Assembly (NCBI RefSeq): GCF_024498215.1
Contig: NZ_CP101806.1
Span: 806,001-870,000, forward strand
Source: Mycoplasmopsis caviae
GTDB taxonomy: Bacteria; Bacillota_I; Bacilli_A; Mycoplasmatales; Metamycoplasmataceae
Reading direction: 5' to 3'
Length of the DNA: 64,000 nt
Part shown: in pieces, positions 1-7,732 of the stretch
Position numbering within the stretch: the stretch's first letter is position 1
How the letters are laid out: every line of letters starts with the position of its first letter
Program-made: the position numbers and the translations under genes
Notes under the pieces: model-generated
Told to the model about the DNA's origin: nothing
Database searches by the model: none
The model's input: only the letters and a program-made list of their open reading frames with translations

Positions 1-1
1 A

Positions 2-481
2 AAAGAAGCAATGAGATATTTTGACTTTTTTATTAGTGAATTAGAAAACAATAATAATATTATTTTCCCTGATGAATACATCAATAGCAAAATTGCTAAT
101 TATACATCTAATTATCTAGAAAAAGTTCGACCTGAAAATCGTGAAGCAATACAAAATAGCATAATTCAAAAAGATGAATATGGAATTCAAATAATTGAAA
201 ATGCAGTTAGAAGCGCTAAAAGAGAAATAATTGAGGGTCTAGCAAAAAAGGCTATTTACATATTGGAAAAAATTAAAGTTCATAATATGGAAATAACCCA
301 GGAATTAAATCAAAGTAGCATTGTTTTATTCCAAAATAGCTATTTCAACAAAAAAGAAAACAAAAATGTTAACACAGTTAAAGATGATTTAATAGATATA
401 AAAATTGCTTTAAAACTTTTACAACTAAATGTGCCTCAATTATTTATGATAATTGCAAGGGATGCAGCTATAGCTGTATAG
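2..481 (+). CDS. Trigger-factor-like protein, C-terminal part (cut by window edge)
   Basis: The reading frame is open from the window edge, so this is the last 159 residues of a longer protein and the Met at base 11 is probably internal. The sequence is helical and charged. It aligns by eye with the C-terminal half of the trigger-factor-like protein at 2156-3373: both carry an F(I/P)xxx(I/Q)xN/Kx(I/F)xxK helix, an NA(V/I)...(K/R) helix and a closing D-I-alternating segment ending (A/M)ALxLLxLN. I infer a ribosome-associated or holdase-type chaperone of the SurA/trigger-factor C-domain fold. It lies 38 nt before the ABC-F gene, which has its own GGAGG site, so the two are likely co-transcribed. 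Missing N-terminus prevents a firm call. Confidence 0.6.
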   Translation, partial: KEAMRYFDFFISELENNNNIIFPDEYINSKIANYTSNYLEKVRPENREAIQNSIIQKDEYGIQIIENAVRSAKREIIEGLAKKAIYILEKIKVHNMEITQELNQSSIVLFQNSYFNKKENKNVNTVKDDLIDIKIALKLLQLNVPQLFMIIARDAAIAV

Positions 482-519
482 TTTATAGCTTTTTTTAAAT
501 TAATTATTTAGGAGGAAAA

Positions 520-2133
520 ATGATTGAAGTTAATAATTTGAGCAAAATTTTTAGTGACAAAAAATTGTTTGAAAATGTCAATTTAAAATTTACTACTGGA
601 AATACTTATGGGATAATTGGTGCTAATGGGGCAGGTAAGAGTACATTTTTAAAAATTTTAGCAGGTGAAATTGAGCAAAGTGGTGGACAAATTATTGTAG
701 AAAAAGGTCGTAGACTTAGTGTGCTTAGTCAAGATCACAACGCATATGATGACATGAATGTTACAGATGTTGTTGTTATGGGTAATACTGACTTATACAA
801 AATTAAACAAGAAAAGGATGCAATTTATTCAAATCCTGAAGCAACAATGGATGATTACACAAGAGCAGGTGAACTTGAAGAAAAATTTGGTGAATTAGGC
901 GGTTGAACTGCTGAAAATGATGCACAAGAATTACTTTCAGGGCTTCAAATTCCTAAAAACAAATGAGACTCAAGAATGTCAGAGTTGACTGCTAATCAAA
1001 AAATTAAAGTTCTTCTAGCAAAAGCACTTTTTGGTAACCCTGATATTTTAATAATGGACGAACCTACTAACCACCTTGATTTGCGTTCAATAAAGTGGCT
1101 TGAAAACTTTTTAGCTGACTATCAAAATGTTGTCATTGTTGTTAGCCATGATAGTGATTTCCTTGACAACATATGTACTCATATTGTTGATATTGACTAT
1201 AATGAAGCCAAAATTTACACAGGAAACTATACATTTTGAAAAGAAAGTAGTGAACTTGCAAGGGAATTAATGAAACAATCAAATGCTAAAAAAGAAGTTC
1301 AAATCGAAAAACTTAAAACATTTATCGCTCGCTTTAGTGCTAACGCATCAAAAAGTAGACAAGCTACAAGTAGAAAAAAATCACTTGAAAAAATAACACT
1401 TGATGAAATTAAACCTTCTAATCGCAAGTATCCATACATAAGTTGAGATATCAATAGAGAACCTGGAAAAGATATCTTAAATGTTGAAAACCTAACTTAT
1501 GTTGACGAGAAAGGCAATACACTATTTCAAAATGTTTCATTCACATTAGCTCGTGGTGAAAAAATGGTTTTAATTGGCGATGATGACATTGCTAAAACTA
1601 AATTTTTAGAGTGCCTAATTGGAAAAGTTAAGCCGACAAATGGCACTATAAAATGGGGTCAAACAATAAAACACACATATTATCCAAACGATAATAAAGA
1701 ATACTTTAAAGATGATATCACAATCCTTGATTGAATTGCGAAATGACCACCATATAATTCAACCGAAGAAACAAAAGATGTTAGTGATCAAAGAATGAGA
1801 GGTTTTTTAGGTAGAATGCTATTCTCAAATGATTCAGTCTTTAAAAATGTTAAGGTAACATCTGGTGGAGAAAAAGCTCGACTAATGTTCTCGAGAATGA
1901 TGCTACTTGAAGCAAACTTTTTAATACTAGACCAACCACTCGACCACCTTGATGCTGAAAGTATTGATAGTGTTATTTCAGGTCTTAAATCATATAAAGG
2001 TGGCGTTATTGTTACTACCTACAACAGAGCATTAGTTAACCAAGTGGCCAATGTTATTGTTGAAATTGCACCTGATAAAAGTTTTATATATCACGGTACA
2101 CTTGATGAATATGAGAAAATAATGAACTATTAG
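520..2133 (+). CDS. ABC-F family ATPase, YbiT-like, with degenerate second domain
   Basis: 537 aa with in-frame TGA Trp codons. Two ABC domains are joined by an about 85-residue charged linker containing an RFSANASKSRQ-type stretch, as in YbiT-like ABC-F translation factors; no membrane segments. ABC-F proteins bind the ribosomal E site and act on translation. Domain 1 has Walker A GANGAGKS (34-41), Walker B with catalytic Glu181 and switch His210, but its signature is SELTANQK instead of LSGGE. Domain 2 is the mirror image: signature TSGGEK (447-452) is good, but Walker A is GDDDIAKT (353-360), the catalytic Glu is Gln472 and the switch His is Tyr501. In a head-to-tail dimer only one composite ATP site would be complete. 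RBS GGAGG precedes the ATG. It sits between two trigger-factor-like genes. Confidence 0.9.
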
Positions 2134-2155
2134 AGTTCAAGATTAAAGAGGAACA

Positions 2156-3373
2156 ATGATTAAATATGTTTTAGAATCAAAAAATGTGGAATATAAGGAC
2201 CAAAACTGAAAACAAATTCAAAATAATTTCTTAATGGATAGTATTAAAGAGGGTAAAAAAATTTCACCAGACCAATTAATTCATGAAGCTTTTAAAAAAG
2301 ATATGAACATTGCAATTAAGCAAATGGGTGACGAAATAACAGCAAAATATCCAAAAGCATTAATTTTTTCACCAATTGTTGTTGTGGAAGAAATTGACAA
2401 GGAAAAAGCAAAAGCGACAATAACTTTTGTTGTTTATCCAAAAGCTGAACTTGATAAATTCGATGTTAACATTAAACCTGATTCAAAATATGAACCAGTA
2501 ACAAAAGTTGCAGTTGATGAAGTATATAAAAAGTTTATTGCAGAATACCCACTACTCAAAGAAGTTGATGAACCAATCAAAGATAATGACTATGTAAGAT
2601 ATGATATTGAAGTAACAAAAGATAATCAAGTGCTTTATTCTAAAAAAGATTTAGATACAAAAGTTGCAACTGACTTCTTGCCTGCTTCACTTAGCAATGA
2701 ATTAGTTAATCATAAACTAAATGATGTCTTTACTTTTGAATCACCTGAAAAAGAAACAATTAAGATAACTGTAAATAAAATCTTTAGACCATTTAAAACT
2801 CAATTAACAAATGATAATATTAAGGAAATTAAGGTTGCAGGTATAAATAGCCTTGACGATTTATATAAACAATTATCAGCTAATTTTAAAAAAGAAATGG
2901 CATCAGGTTATCTTCTAAATTTCTTAAAGAAAGTTTTCATAACATTAAGTGAAAAATATGGCTTTGATTTGGCTCCAATTTTAATTGATACACAAGTTCA
3001 AAACTTTATTGATGATAAATTAGCTACCTTCCCACCTCAAAGAGCTCAAGAAATTAGAAATGCTATTGCAAACAAACAAAAAGATGGTTATGAAATTATT
3101 GATATAGCAAAAACTAATGTAAGAAACTCACTAATCAACTCAATTATTGAATACACACTTTCATCATTAATGAAAAATAAAATTAGTGATGAAGAAATTG
3201 ACAAGTTTTATGAAATTGTTAAAGAAGAAACAGCCTTTAGCGGTCCAGTAAAACTAAGTAGAGAAAACGCTGCTGATATTTTAGTTAAGCAAAAGATGGC
3301 TCTTAACTTACTTAATTTAAATGATAAAGATAGTTATCAAGCTCTTTCGAATGATTTAGGGCTAAGAATTTAA
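2156..3373 (+). CDS. Divergent trigger factor-like chaperone
   Basis: 405 aa. The start is the ATG at 2156 after AAAGAGG; it reads through one TGA (Trp18). The N-terminal region follows the trigger factor ribosome-binding domain plan (EGKKISPDQLIHEAF, then an I-V-V-EEIDKEKA strand and a P-K-A-ELDKFD strand corresponding to the PEVELGDYKG region of classical Tig). The ribosome-contacting GFRxGxxP signature is not preserved: the equivalent loop reads SIKEGKKIS. A middle PPIase-like segment and a long helical C-terminus follow. Trigger factor binds nascent chains at the exit tunnel; loss of the signature suggests weaker or altered ribosome binding (inference). Last gene of the operon that starts upstream of base 1; a strong hairpin terminator follows the stop. 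Confidence 0.75.
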
Positions 3374-3376
3374 TTA

Positions 3377-3398
3377 ACTGCATAAGTGCAGTTTTTTT
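3377..3398 (+). terminator. Rho-independent terminator after the trigger-factor operon
   Basis: ACTGCA-TAAG-TGCAGT stem-loop directly followed by a run of seven T. It lies 4 nt after the stop of the trigger-factor-like gene and overlaps the stop of the convergent tsaC gene. Confidence 0.85.
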
Positions 3399-3852
3399 AA
3401 CGCAATCATTGGTTGCTTTGAGCATCAATAATTCTACTTGCTTGCTTGCTTCCTTGACCAAAATTATAAATGTTTTTGACTTGTGGAAAAACTTTACTTG
3501 CTTGATTAATATCAATGGGTTCATGGCCTGAAATGTTTGCACTCGTTACATACATAGGACCATTTTTTTCTAAAAATTCAAGCAGTTCCTTATTATCTGG
3601 CATTCTAAAACCTTGGTTATTACTAATTATTGAATAAGCACCAGGTCAATATTTAAGAGCTAAATTATTAGCCTCATCGCTTCATTGGCTAAATTTTTGT
3701 GCCTGTTGAATTGAAGAAACTAAAATCATTACTTTTTTATTTTTTGGGCGCTTCTTTAGAAAATAAAGTGCATCTAATGTTTCTTGGCATACTGGTCCAC
3801 CTATTCCTGTGACTGTGTCAGTTGTACAAATAAAAATTTTTTCAAAATTCAT
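3397..3852 (-). CDS. tsaC: TsaC/Sua5-YrdC family threonylcarbamoyl-AMP synthase
   Basis: 151 aa, short compared with typical 170-200 aa TsaC but in line with reduced mycoplasma versions. It reads through several TGA Trp codons, including the one near the C-terminus. Visible family motifs: TDTVTGIGG near the N-terminus (nucleotide/threonine pocket), KKRPKNK (KxRP motif), KYWPGAYSII, and TSANISG. The family makes threonylcarbamoyl-AMP from Thr, bicarbonate and ATP for tRNA t6A37 synthesis in the cytoplasm. No Shine-Dalgarno is present; a TATAAT box ends 9 nt before the ATG, so the mRNA is probably almost leaderless. Convergent with the trigger-factor operon. Confidence 0.85.
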
Positions 3853-3861
3853 AGTGGTTTA

Positions 3862-3867
3862 ATTATA
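3862..3867 (-). promoter_or_regulatory. -10 box of tsaC (near-leaderless)
   Basis: TATAAT on the minus strand, 9 nt before the tsaC ATG. With transcription starting 6-8 nt downstream, the leader would be only 1-3 nt; no SD is present. Confidence 0.5.
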
Positions 3868-3882
3868 TTACTAAAATAAAAA

Positions 3883-3897
3883 TCACCTCAAAGGTGA
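3883..3897 (-). terminator. Terminator of the rpsF-ssb-rpsR operon
   Basis: TCACCT-TTG-AGGTGA hairpin read on the minus strand, followed by TTTTTATTTT. It lies 15 nt past the rpsR stop. Confidence 0.8.
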
Positions 3898-3912
3898 CTT
3901 TAAAATTACTAA

Positions 3913-4167
3913 TTATTTAACTAAACGAACACGTTCTTTTGAAAAAGGCATAAGTGCCACAAAACGAGCTCTTTTGATTGCTCCAGCAATTTTTCTTTGG
4001 TCCTTTGCACAAGCACCTGTTGCTGAACGAGGTTTGATTTGTCCTGTTGTTGTAACAAATTTACTTAAGAATTCAGTGTTTTTGTAATCGATGTAAGTTA
4101 ATTTTAAATCGCAAGTTTCACATCTACGACGTCTAAAGTTTGTTTTCTTTTTGTTTTTTAATGCCAT
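3913..4167 (-). CDS. rpsR: 30S ribosomal protein S18
   Basis: 84 aa, normal length for S18. Basic N-terminus (KNKKKTNFRRRR), then the conserved IDYKNTEFLSKF and GQIKPRSATGACAKDQRKIAGAIKRARFVALMPF blocks, with the segment from KPRSATG to KRAR matching the core S18 signature. It binds S6 on the platform of the small subunit. Third gene of the classical rpsF-ssb-rpsR operon, with AAGGAG eight nt upstream of its ATG, between ssb and the operon terminator. No unusual features seen. Confidence 0.97.
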   Translation of the reverse strand: MALKNKKKTNFRRRRCETCDLKLTYIDYKNTEFLSKFVTTTGQIKPRSATGACAKDQRKIAGAIKRARFVALMPFSKERVRLVK

Positions 4168-4175
4168 GATTCTCC

Positions 4176-4709
4176 TTATTTAGTTTCATCAACATCAATT
4201 GAAAATGTATGATAATTTTCCTCTTCATCATCATCGCCATCAATTAAGAAGCCACCAAATTGATTAGCTGGTTGTTCCTCTTGTTTAATGTTGGCCTTAG
4301 GTGTTGTTGACTTTGCGGTTGTATTTTGTTTTTTAGTTTGATTATTATATGAATTACTTCCTGATGTAAATTCACCACTTCTACCTAATCTTTGTTCTCT
4401 AACAGAACGTGGTTCAAGTAAAGAAATATTTTCAACAGTAACTTCATATGATCAAACTGTTCCATTTTGTCCTTCATATTGTGATGAAGTAAATGAACCT
4501 TCTATTGAAACAAGTGCACCTTTTGTTGCAAAATTATTTAGAAATTCTGCTGAATTTCTTCATGCGACAATAGGAACAAAATCAGTGATTTTATCATTTG
4601 ATGAACGACGATTTACTGCAACAGAAGTTCTAGCATAGGCAATTCCGCTGTTTGTTCTATACATTCTTATTTCATTAGAAATACGACCTACAAGCAATAC
4701 TTTATTCAT
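4176..4709 (-). CDS. ssb: Single-stranded DNA-binding protein
   Basis: 177 aa. N-terminal OB fold beginning MNKVLLVGRISNE with the typical SSB pattern (YARTSVAVNRR, DFVPIVAWRNSAEFL, GALVSIEGSF), followed by a Gln/Asn/Thr/Lys-rich flexible tail. SSB coats ssDNA in replication, repair and recombination. Normally the extreme C-terminus is an acidic tip ending in Pro-Phe that binds partners; here the acidic patch DGDDDEEE is followed by about 15 more residues ending DVDETK, so the canonical tip is absent or displaced. Two TGA Trp codons are inside. AAGGAG precedes the ATG. Located between rpsF and rpsR as in most bacteria. Confidence 0.96.
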
Positions 4710-4736
4710 AATTTCTCCTTAATGAGAAGTTAATAA

Positions 4737-5177
4737 CTATTCTGCTTTTTTAGCTTTACTTTGACGTGGCTTAACTTCTTTTTCTTGCGATTCTTTTTTA
4801 ACTGCTACTTTTTTAGTTTCATCATTTTTTACAACTTTTTTGAATTCTCTTTTTTCTTCAAATTTAGCTCTGCGGCTTTCTTTTTTAACTTTGCCATAAC
4901 CTTTTTCTGTATCTAAGTTAATTACTAAATGTCTTCAAATTTCTTTTGAAATATTAACACGACGAGTTAATTCAGCAATTAAATTACTTTCAGCTTCAAG
5001 TTCAAAAAGCAAGTATTGTGCCTTTAATGAACCATTAATAGGGTATGCTAAGTCAGTTCTTTCAAGCTTTTCAGCTTTTTTAATATTTGATTTTTTGAAG
5101 ATACTTTCAACTAAACTAATGCTTTTTGATGCATCACTTTTAGGATCAAGTATCATCATAATTTCATATTTATGCAT
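4737..5177 (-). CDS. rpsF: 30S ribosomal protein S6 with basic C-terminal extension
   Basis: 146 aa; the standard S6 fold (about 95 aa) starts MHKYEIMMILDP and includes LAYPINGSLKAQYLLFELEA and RRVNISKEIWRHLVI. The remaining about 40 residues form a Lys/Glu/Arg-rich extension, common in mycoplasma S6. S6 pairs with S18 on the 30S platform. First gene of the operon; its RBS AAGGAG (5184-5189) is enclosed in a three-way-junction leader, which suggests autogenous control. Confidence 0.96.
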
Positions 5178-5183
5178 TTTTTT

Positions 5184-5220
5184 CTCCTTCTGGACTTCAG
5201 GGTCTCAATCGACCAAGGAG
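5184..5220 (-). promoter_or_regulatory. Structured rpsF leader sequestering the RBS (possible S6:S18 autoregulation)
   Basis: On the minus strand, CTCCTT (5220-5215) pairs perfectly with the rpsF Shine-Dalgarno AAGGAG (5189-5184). Between them are two small hairpins: GGTC/GACC (5214-5211 with 5204-5201) and CTG/CAG (5200-5198 with 5192-5190). This makes a compact three-way junction ending 6 nt before the ATG. Leaders that bind S6:S18 are known upstream of rpsF in many bacteria; I cannot confirm that this one has the consensus protein-binding bulge. Confidence 0.55.
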
Positions 5221-5269
5221 TATTATTATCCTTAAAATACTCTGCTATATTATAATACATATTTTAATT

Positions 5270-5295
5270 AATATACTAATGTATTTTTAAAAGTT
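5270..5295. repeat. Left copy of 26-bp target-site duplication
   Basis: Identical to 7465-7490 and placed directly outside the left inverted repeat of the IS. A direct repeat of about 27 bp is the established hallmark of IS1202-group insertion. Confidence 0.85.
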
Positions 5296-5390
5296 TAATG
5301 GTTTTATTTTATTTTGTCCACCCTGTTTTTATCTTTTATTTTGTCCATTTTTAGGTTTCAATTATTATTTTAAAAAGGAGAATTTAAATT

Positions 5391-7001
5391 ATGGAAAATC
5401 TTGTAATTAAAACCAGATTTCAAGCAGTTGATACAGGTAAAACAACTGATTATGAAGATAAAAAAATTTTAGATTTAAAAAATTCAACAATATTGAAATA
5501 GACCAAATGCCGAAATATCAAAAATATTAGGAAAATTAGGTTGTAGAACATCAACAAAAACAATTAAAAGATATAGAAATCAAATATTGATTGCATCTAC
5601 AAATAACCAAGATGCAATCAGTATATCACATGGTAATAAAAATAAACTTAGGGGTGTGAAAGTAAGTGATTCAGTTATTATTGATTTAACTAATAGATAT
5701 TATGAATTAGTGGAACATATTGAGAAAATATCAAAAGGTGATCTTAGTGTAGCCTTGTTGCATTTTTACAATAATGAGACTTACTAATGATGAAAAAAAT
5801 TGTTGCCTTTCACTACCTTTTATAAAAGAATGCTTAGACTTGGTTATTGCAGTTCATATGCAACGAGAAAAGTAAAAAATGAGTTAAGAGAAGAAGAATG
5901 TTTTTAGAAAACGGTCAAGATATTTCTAAAATCGAGGCACAGTTTATTAAAATTTATGAAAAAATTCTAAATAAAAATCCATTAAAAGGTGTTTACCAAA
6001 ATAAAAGTTCTGACTATGATTTTGGGCAAATTATTGAAATTGATGCAACACCACTTCATCTTTTTGGAGAAAGTAAGAAGTACCATATTTATAATGCTTG
6101 TTGATGCAGCAACAAAAAGTTTGTTAGCAATCTGAATTGACATTGAGGAAACAACAATTGGATATCAAAATCTTCTAACACAATTATTTAAAAGGTATGG
6201 CATTCCACAAGTAATAATAACGGATAGAAGAAGAACTTTTGAGGTTCAGATAGTACAAGAACAAATATGGAAGAAGCACTAAATGCAAGAGGAATTGAAC
6301 TTATAACAAGCGAGCAATCCAAAGGCAAAACCAAATGTTGAAAGATCATTTTGAACATTGCAAAGATGAATAGGAACATTCTTTCATACAAACGGAATCA
6401 ACTGTTTTGAAGACTTTTGGGAAAAATTGAACTTTTAATTGATGAATACAACAAACAATTTAAAAAGGCCGAAGCAGTAAGTAAAAATCAAATGTTTTTA
6501 GAAAGCCAAATACTGAAATTTTTGAAGAAGAGATGAATCTTGTAATTAAAAGAAAAATAGTTAATCATACTGTGAGATATGACAACAAATATCTTGCTCC
6601 ATTTGATAATAATGGCGCTAGGGTTTCTATGTTTGAAAGTGGAGAGGCAAAGCTTATGGTAACTCCTGAAAATAAATTATTCTTTGTTGAGGGAAAAGAA
6701 AATATGAAGCCAGAGTACCGAAAGGAAACGAATTGAGTGCAATCGATGTATATGCAATATCAAAAATCTTGATCCACAACATCAAGGTGTAAGAGCTACA
6801 ATTAAAACCATGCTTCATAATAGAACATGAACATCCAGTACATTTGAAAAACTTGAAAATATATTTAAGAATTCTGCAAACCCAAACAATAAAGACATTG
6901 AATTTATTAAAAAACTATTAAGTGAAAATCTTGAAAAGTTAAATGATATTACAAAAGAAATGAAGGAATTTATTGACGCTAATTACAAATCATTTAAGTA
7001 A
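5391..7001 (+). pseudogene. IS1202-type DDE transposase, multiply frameshifted
   Basis: Starts at ATG 5391 with AAAGGAG upstream. Reading all frames gives one ancestral protein broken by at least five frameshifts, mostly in A or T runs: an HTH region (about 5470-5600, ending TKTIKRYRNQI), the family-typical HGNKNKLRGVKVSD, then a DDE catalytic core: EIDATPLHLFG (first Asp, about 6040), IITDRRRTF (second Asp, about 6215), and NVERSFW (Glu, about 6335). The last frame ends at 7001. Neighbouring genes carry no such frameshifts, so this is true decay rather than poor sequence. The element cannot transpose on its own. Confidence 0.85.
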
Positions 7002-7011
7002 GTTTTTCTTG

Positions 7012-7229
7012 TTTCTTCTTTTTTAAAAAGAAGAAAGCCTGTCTTAGCAAGACAAAAGAAGTTTTGCTTCTTAAGACCGACAGGTCTTAATAAGAGCCAA
7101 CGGCTCAATACTTATTAAATAAGTTATTTTTTATTTCAATCAACAATTTATTTGTTGATTGAAGAATATTTAAAAGAAATTAACAAATGATGTCAATCCC
7201 CAAAAGTTATGAAAAAACTTTAGGATTGA
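7012..7229. repeat. Array of consecutive hairpins in the IS 3' tail
   Basis: Eight dyads follow each other with almost no gaps: 7012-7036 (TTTCTTCTT..), 7041-7053 (GTCTT/AAGAC), 7056-7072 (AAGAAG/CTTCTT), 7073-7088 (AAGACC/GGTCTT), 7094-7106 (GAGCC/GGCTC), 7111-7123 (CTTAT/ATAAG), 7135-7163 (a perfect 12-bp stem), and 7193-7229 (TCAATCC/GGATTGA enclosing AAAGTT/AACTTT). No gene of known type is visible. Confidence 0.7.
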
Positions 7230-7282
7230 AGACAAAATGAATTAATTAAAAGCAACTTCTTAATGATGTTGTATGTTTTAAT

Positions 7283-7393
7283 ATGCAAAATTTTAAAAAA
7301 TGTAATTTAACATTTAAAAATGCGGTAAACCTTAATGTTGTACACACAAAAACAAAAAATAACACATTTTTTGCTGTTTTAGTTAAAAAATAG
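7283..7393 (+). other. Small ORF (36 aa) before a terminator in the IS tail, coding doubtful
   Basis: ATG at 7283 opens a 36-residue frame starting MQNFKKCNLTF and ending at TAG 7391-7393, which lies inside the 5' arm of a terminator. No Shine-Dalgarno and no recognisable family. It may be chance. The rest of 7002-7732 holds only the hairpin array, the right IS end, the target duplication and the topA promoter. Confidence 0.2.
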
Positions 7394-7425
7394 CCAAACT
7401 TTTATGTGTTTTGGCTATAATTTTT
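7390..7425 (+). terminator. Terminator inside the right end of the IS
   Basis: ATAGCCAAA / TTTGGCTAT stem (7390-7398 with 7410-7418) followed by AATTTTT. It would insulate the downstream topA gene from transcription out of the element. Confidence 0.7.
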
Positions 7426-7464
7426 ACAACCTTAAAAATTGGACAAAATAGAAGAAAATTATCA

Positions 7465-7490
7465 AATATACTAATGTATTTTTAAAAGTT
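7465..7490. repeat. Right copy of 26-bp target-site duplication
   Basis: Perfect repeat of 5270-5295, directly outside the right inverted repeat of the IS1202-type element. Confidence 0.85.
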
Positions 7491-7715
7491 GATTTATTAG
7501 AAAACTTATGTTAACTATAAGTCAAAATAATTATAAATTTTATAGATATCCTAATTTACTATAATGACTATAAAACAGCCTAATTTGGTAATTATTTTGA
7601 TTGTTGAGTGCTAAGAGAAAAAAACAAAATTATTTTTTGAACATAATATTAAATTTAATATTAGTGTCGCTTTTGTGAAAAATTAGTTAAAAAAATAGTT
7701 GTAAGTTTGCAAGAA

Positions 7716-7721
7716 TATGAT
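7716..7721 (+). promoter_or_regulatory. -10 box of topA
   Basis: TATGAT, 11 nt before the topA ATG; no SD lies in the gap, so the leader would be about 4 nt. Confidence 0.4.
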
Positions 7722-7732
7722 AAATTAAAAAT

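Larger units (their letters stand above)
5296..7464 (+). mobile_element. Degenerate IS1202-group (ISNCY) insertion sequence
   Basis: 2169 bp. Terminal inverted repeats of 25 bp match at 20 positions (5296-5320 against the complement of 7440-7464; both end in TATTTTGTCCA). A second copy of the TTTTATTTTGTCCA motif lies just inside the left end (about 5334-5347). It is bounded by the 26-bp direct repeats. Inside are a frameshifted transposase and a 460-bp non-coding tail rich in hairpins. From memory, IS1202 of pneumococcus is about 1.75 kb with TIRs of about 23 bp and a 27-bp duplication; the extra length here is the 3' tail. Confidence 0.8.

Noticed and set aside
7606-7614. GAGTGCTAA, half of a CIRCE (HrcA) operator, upstream of topA.
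   Set aside because: The other half at the required 9-nt spacing (GTAATTATT) does not match TTAGCACTC.
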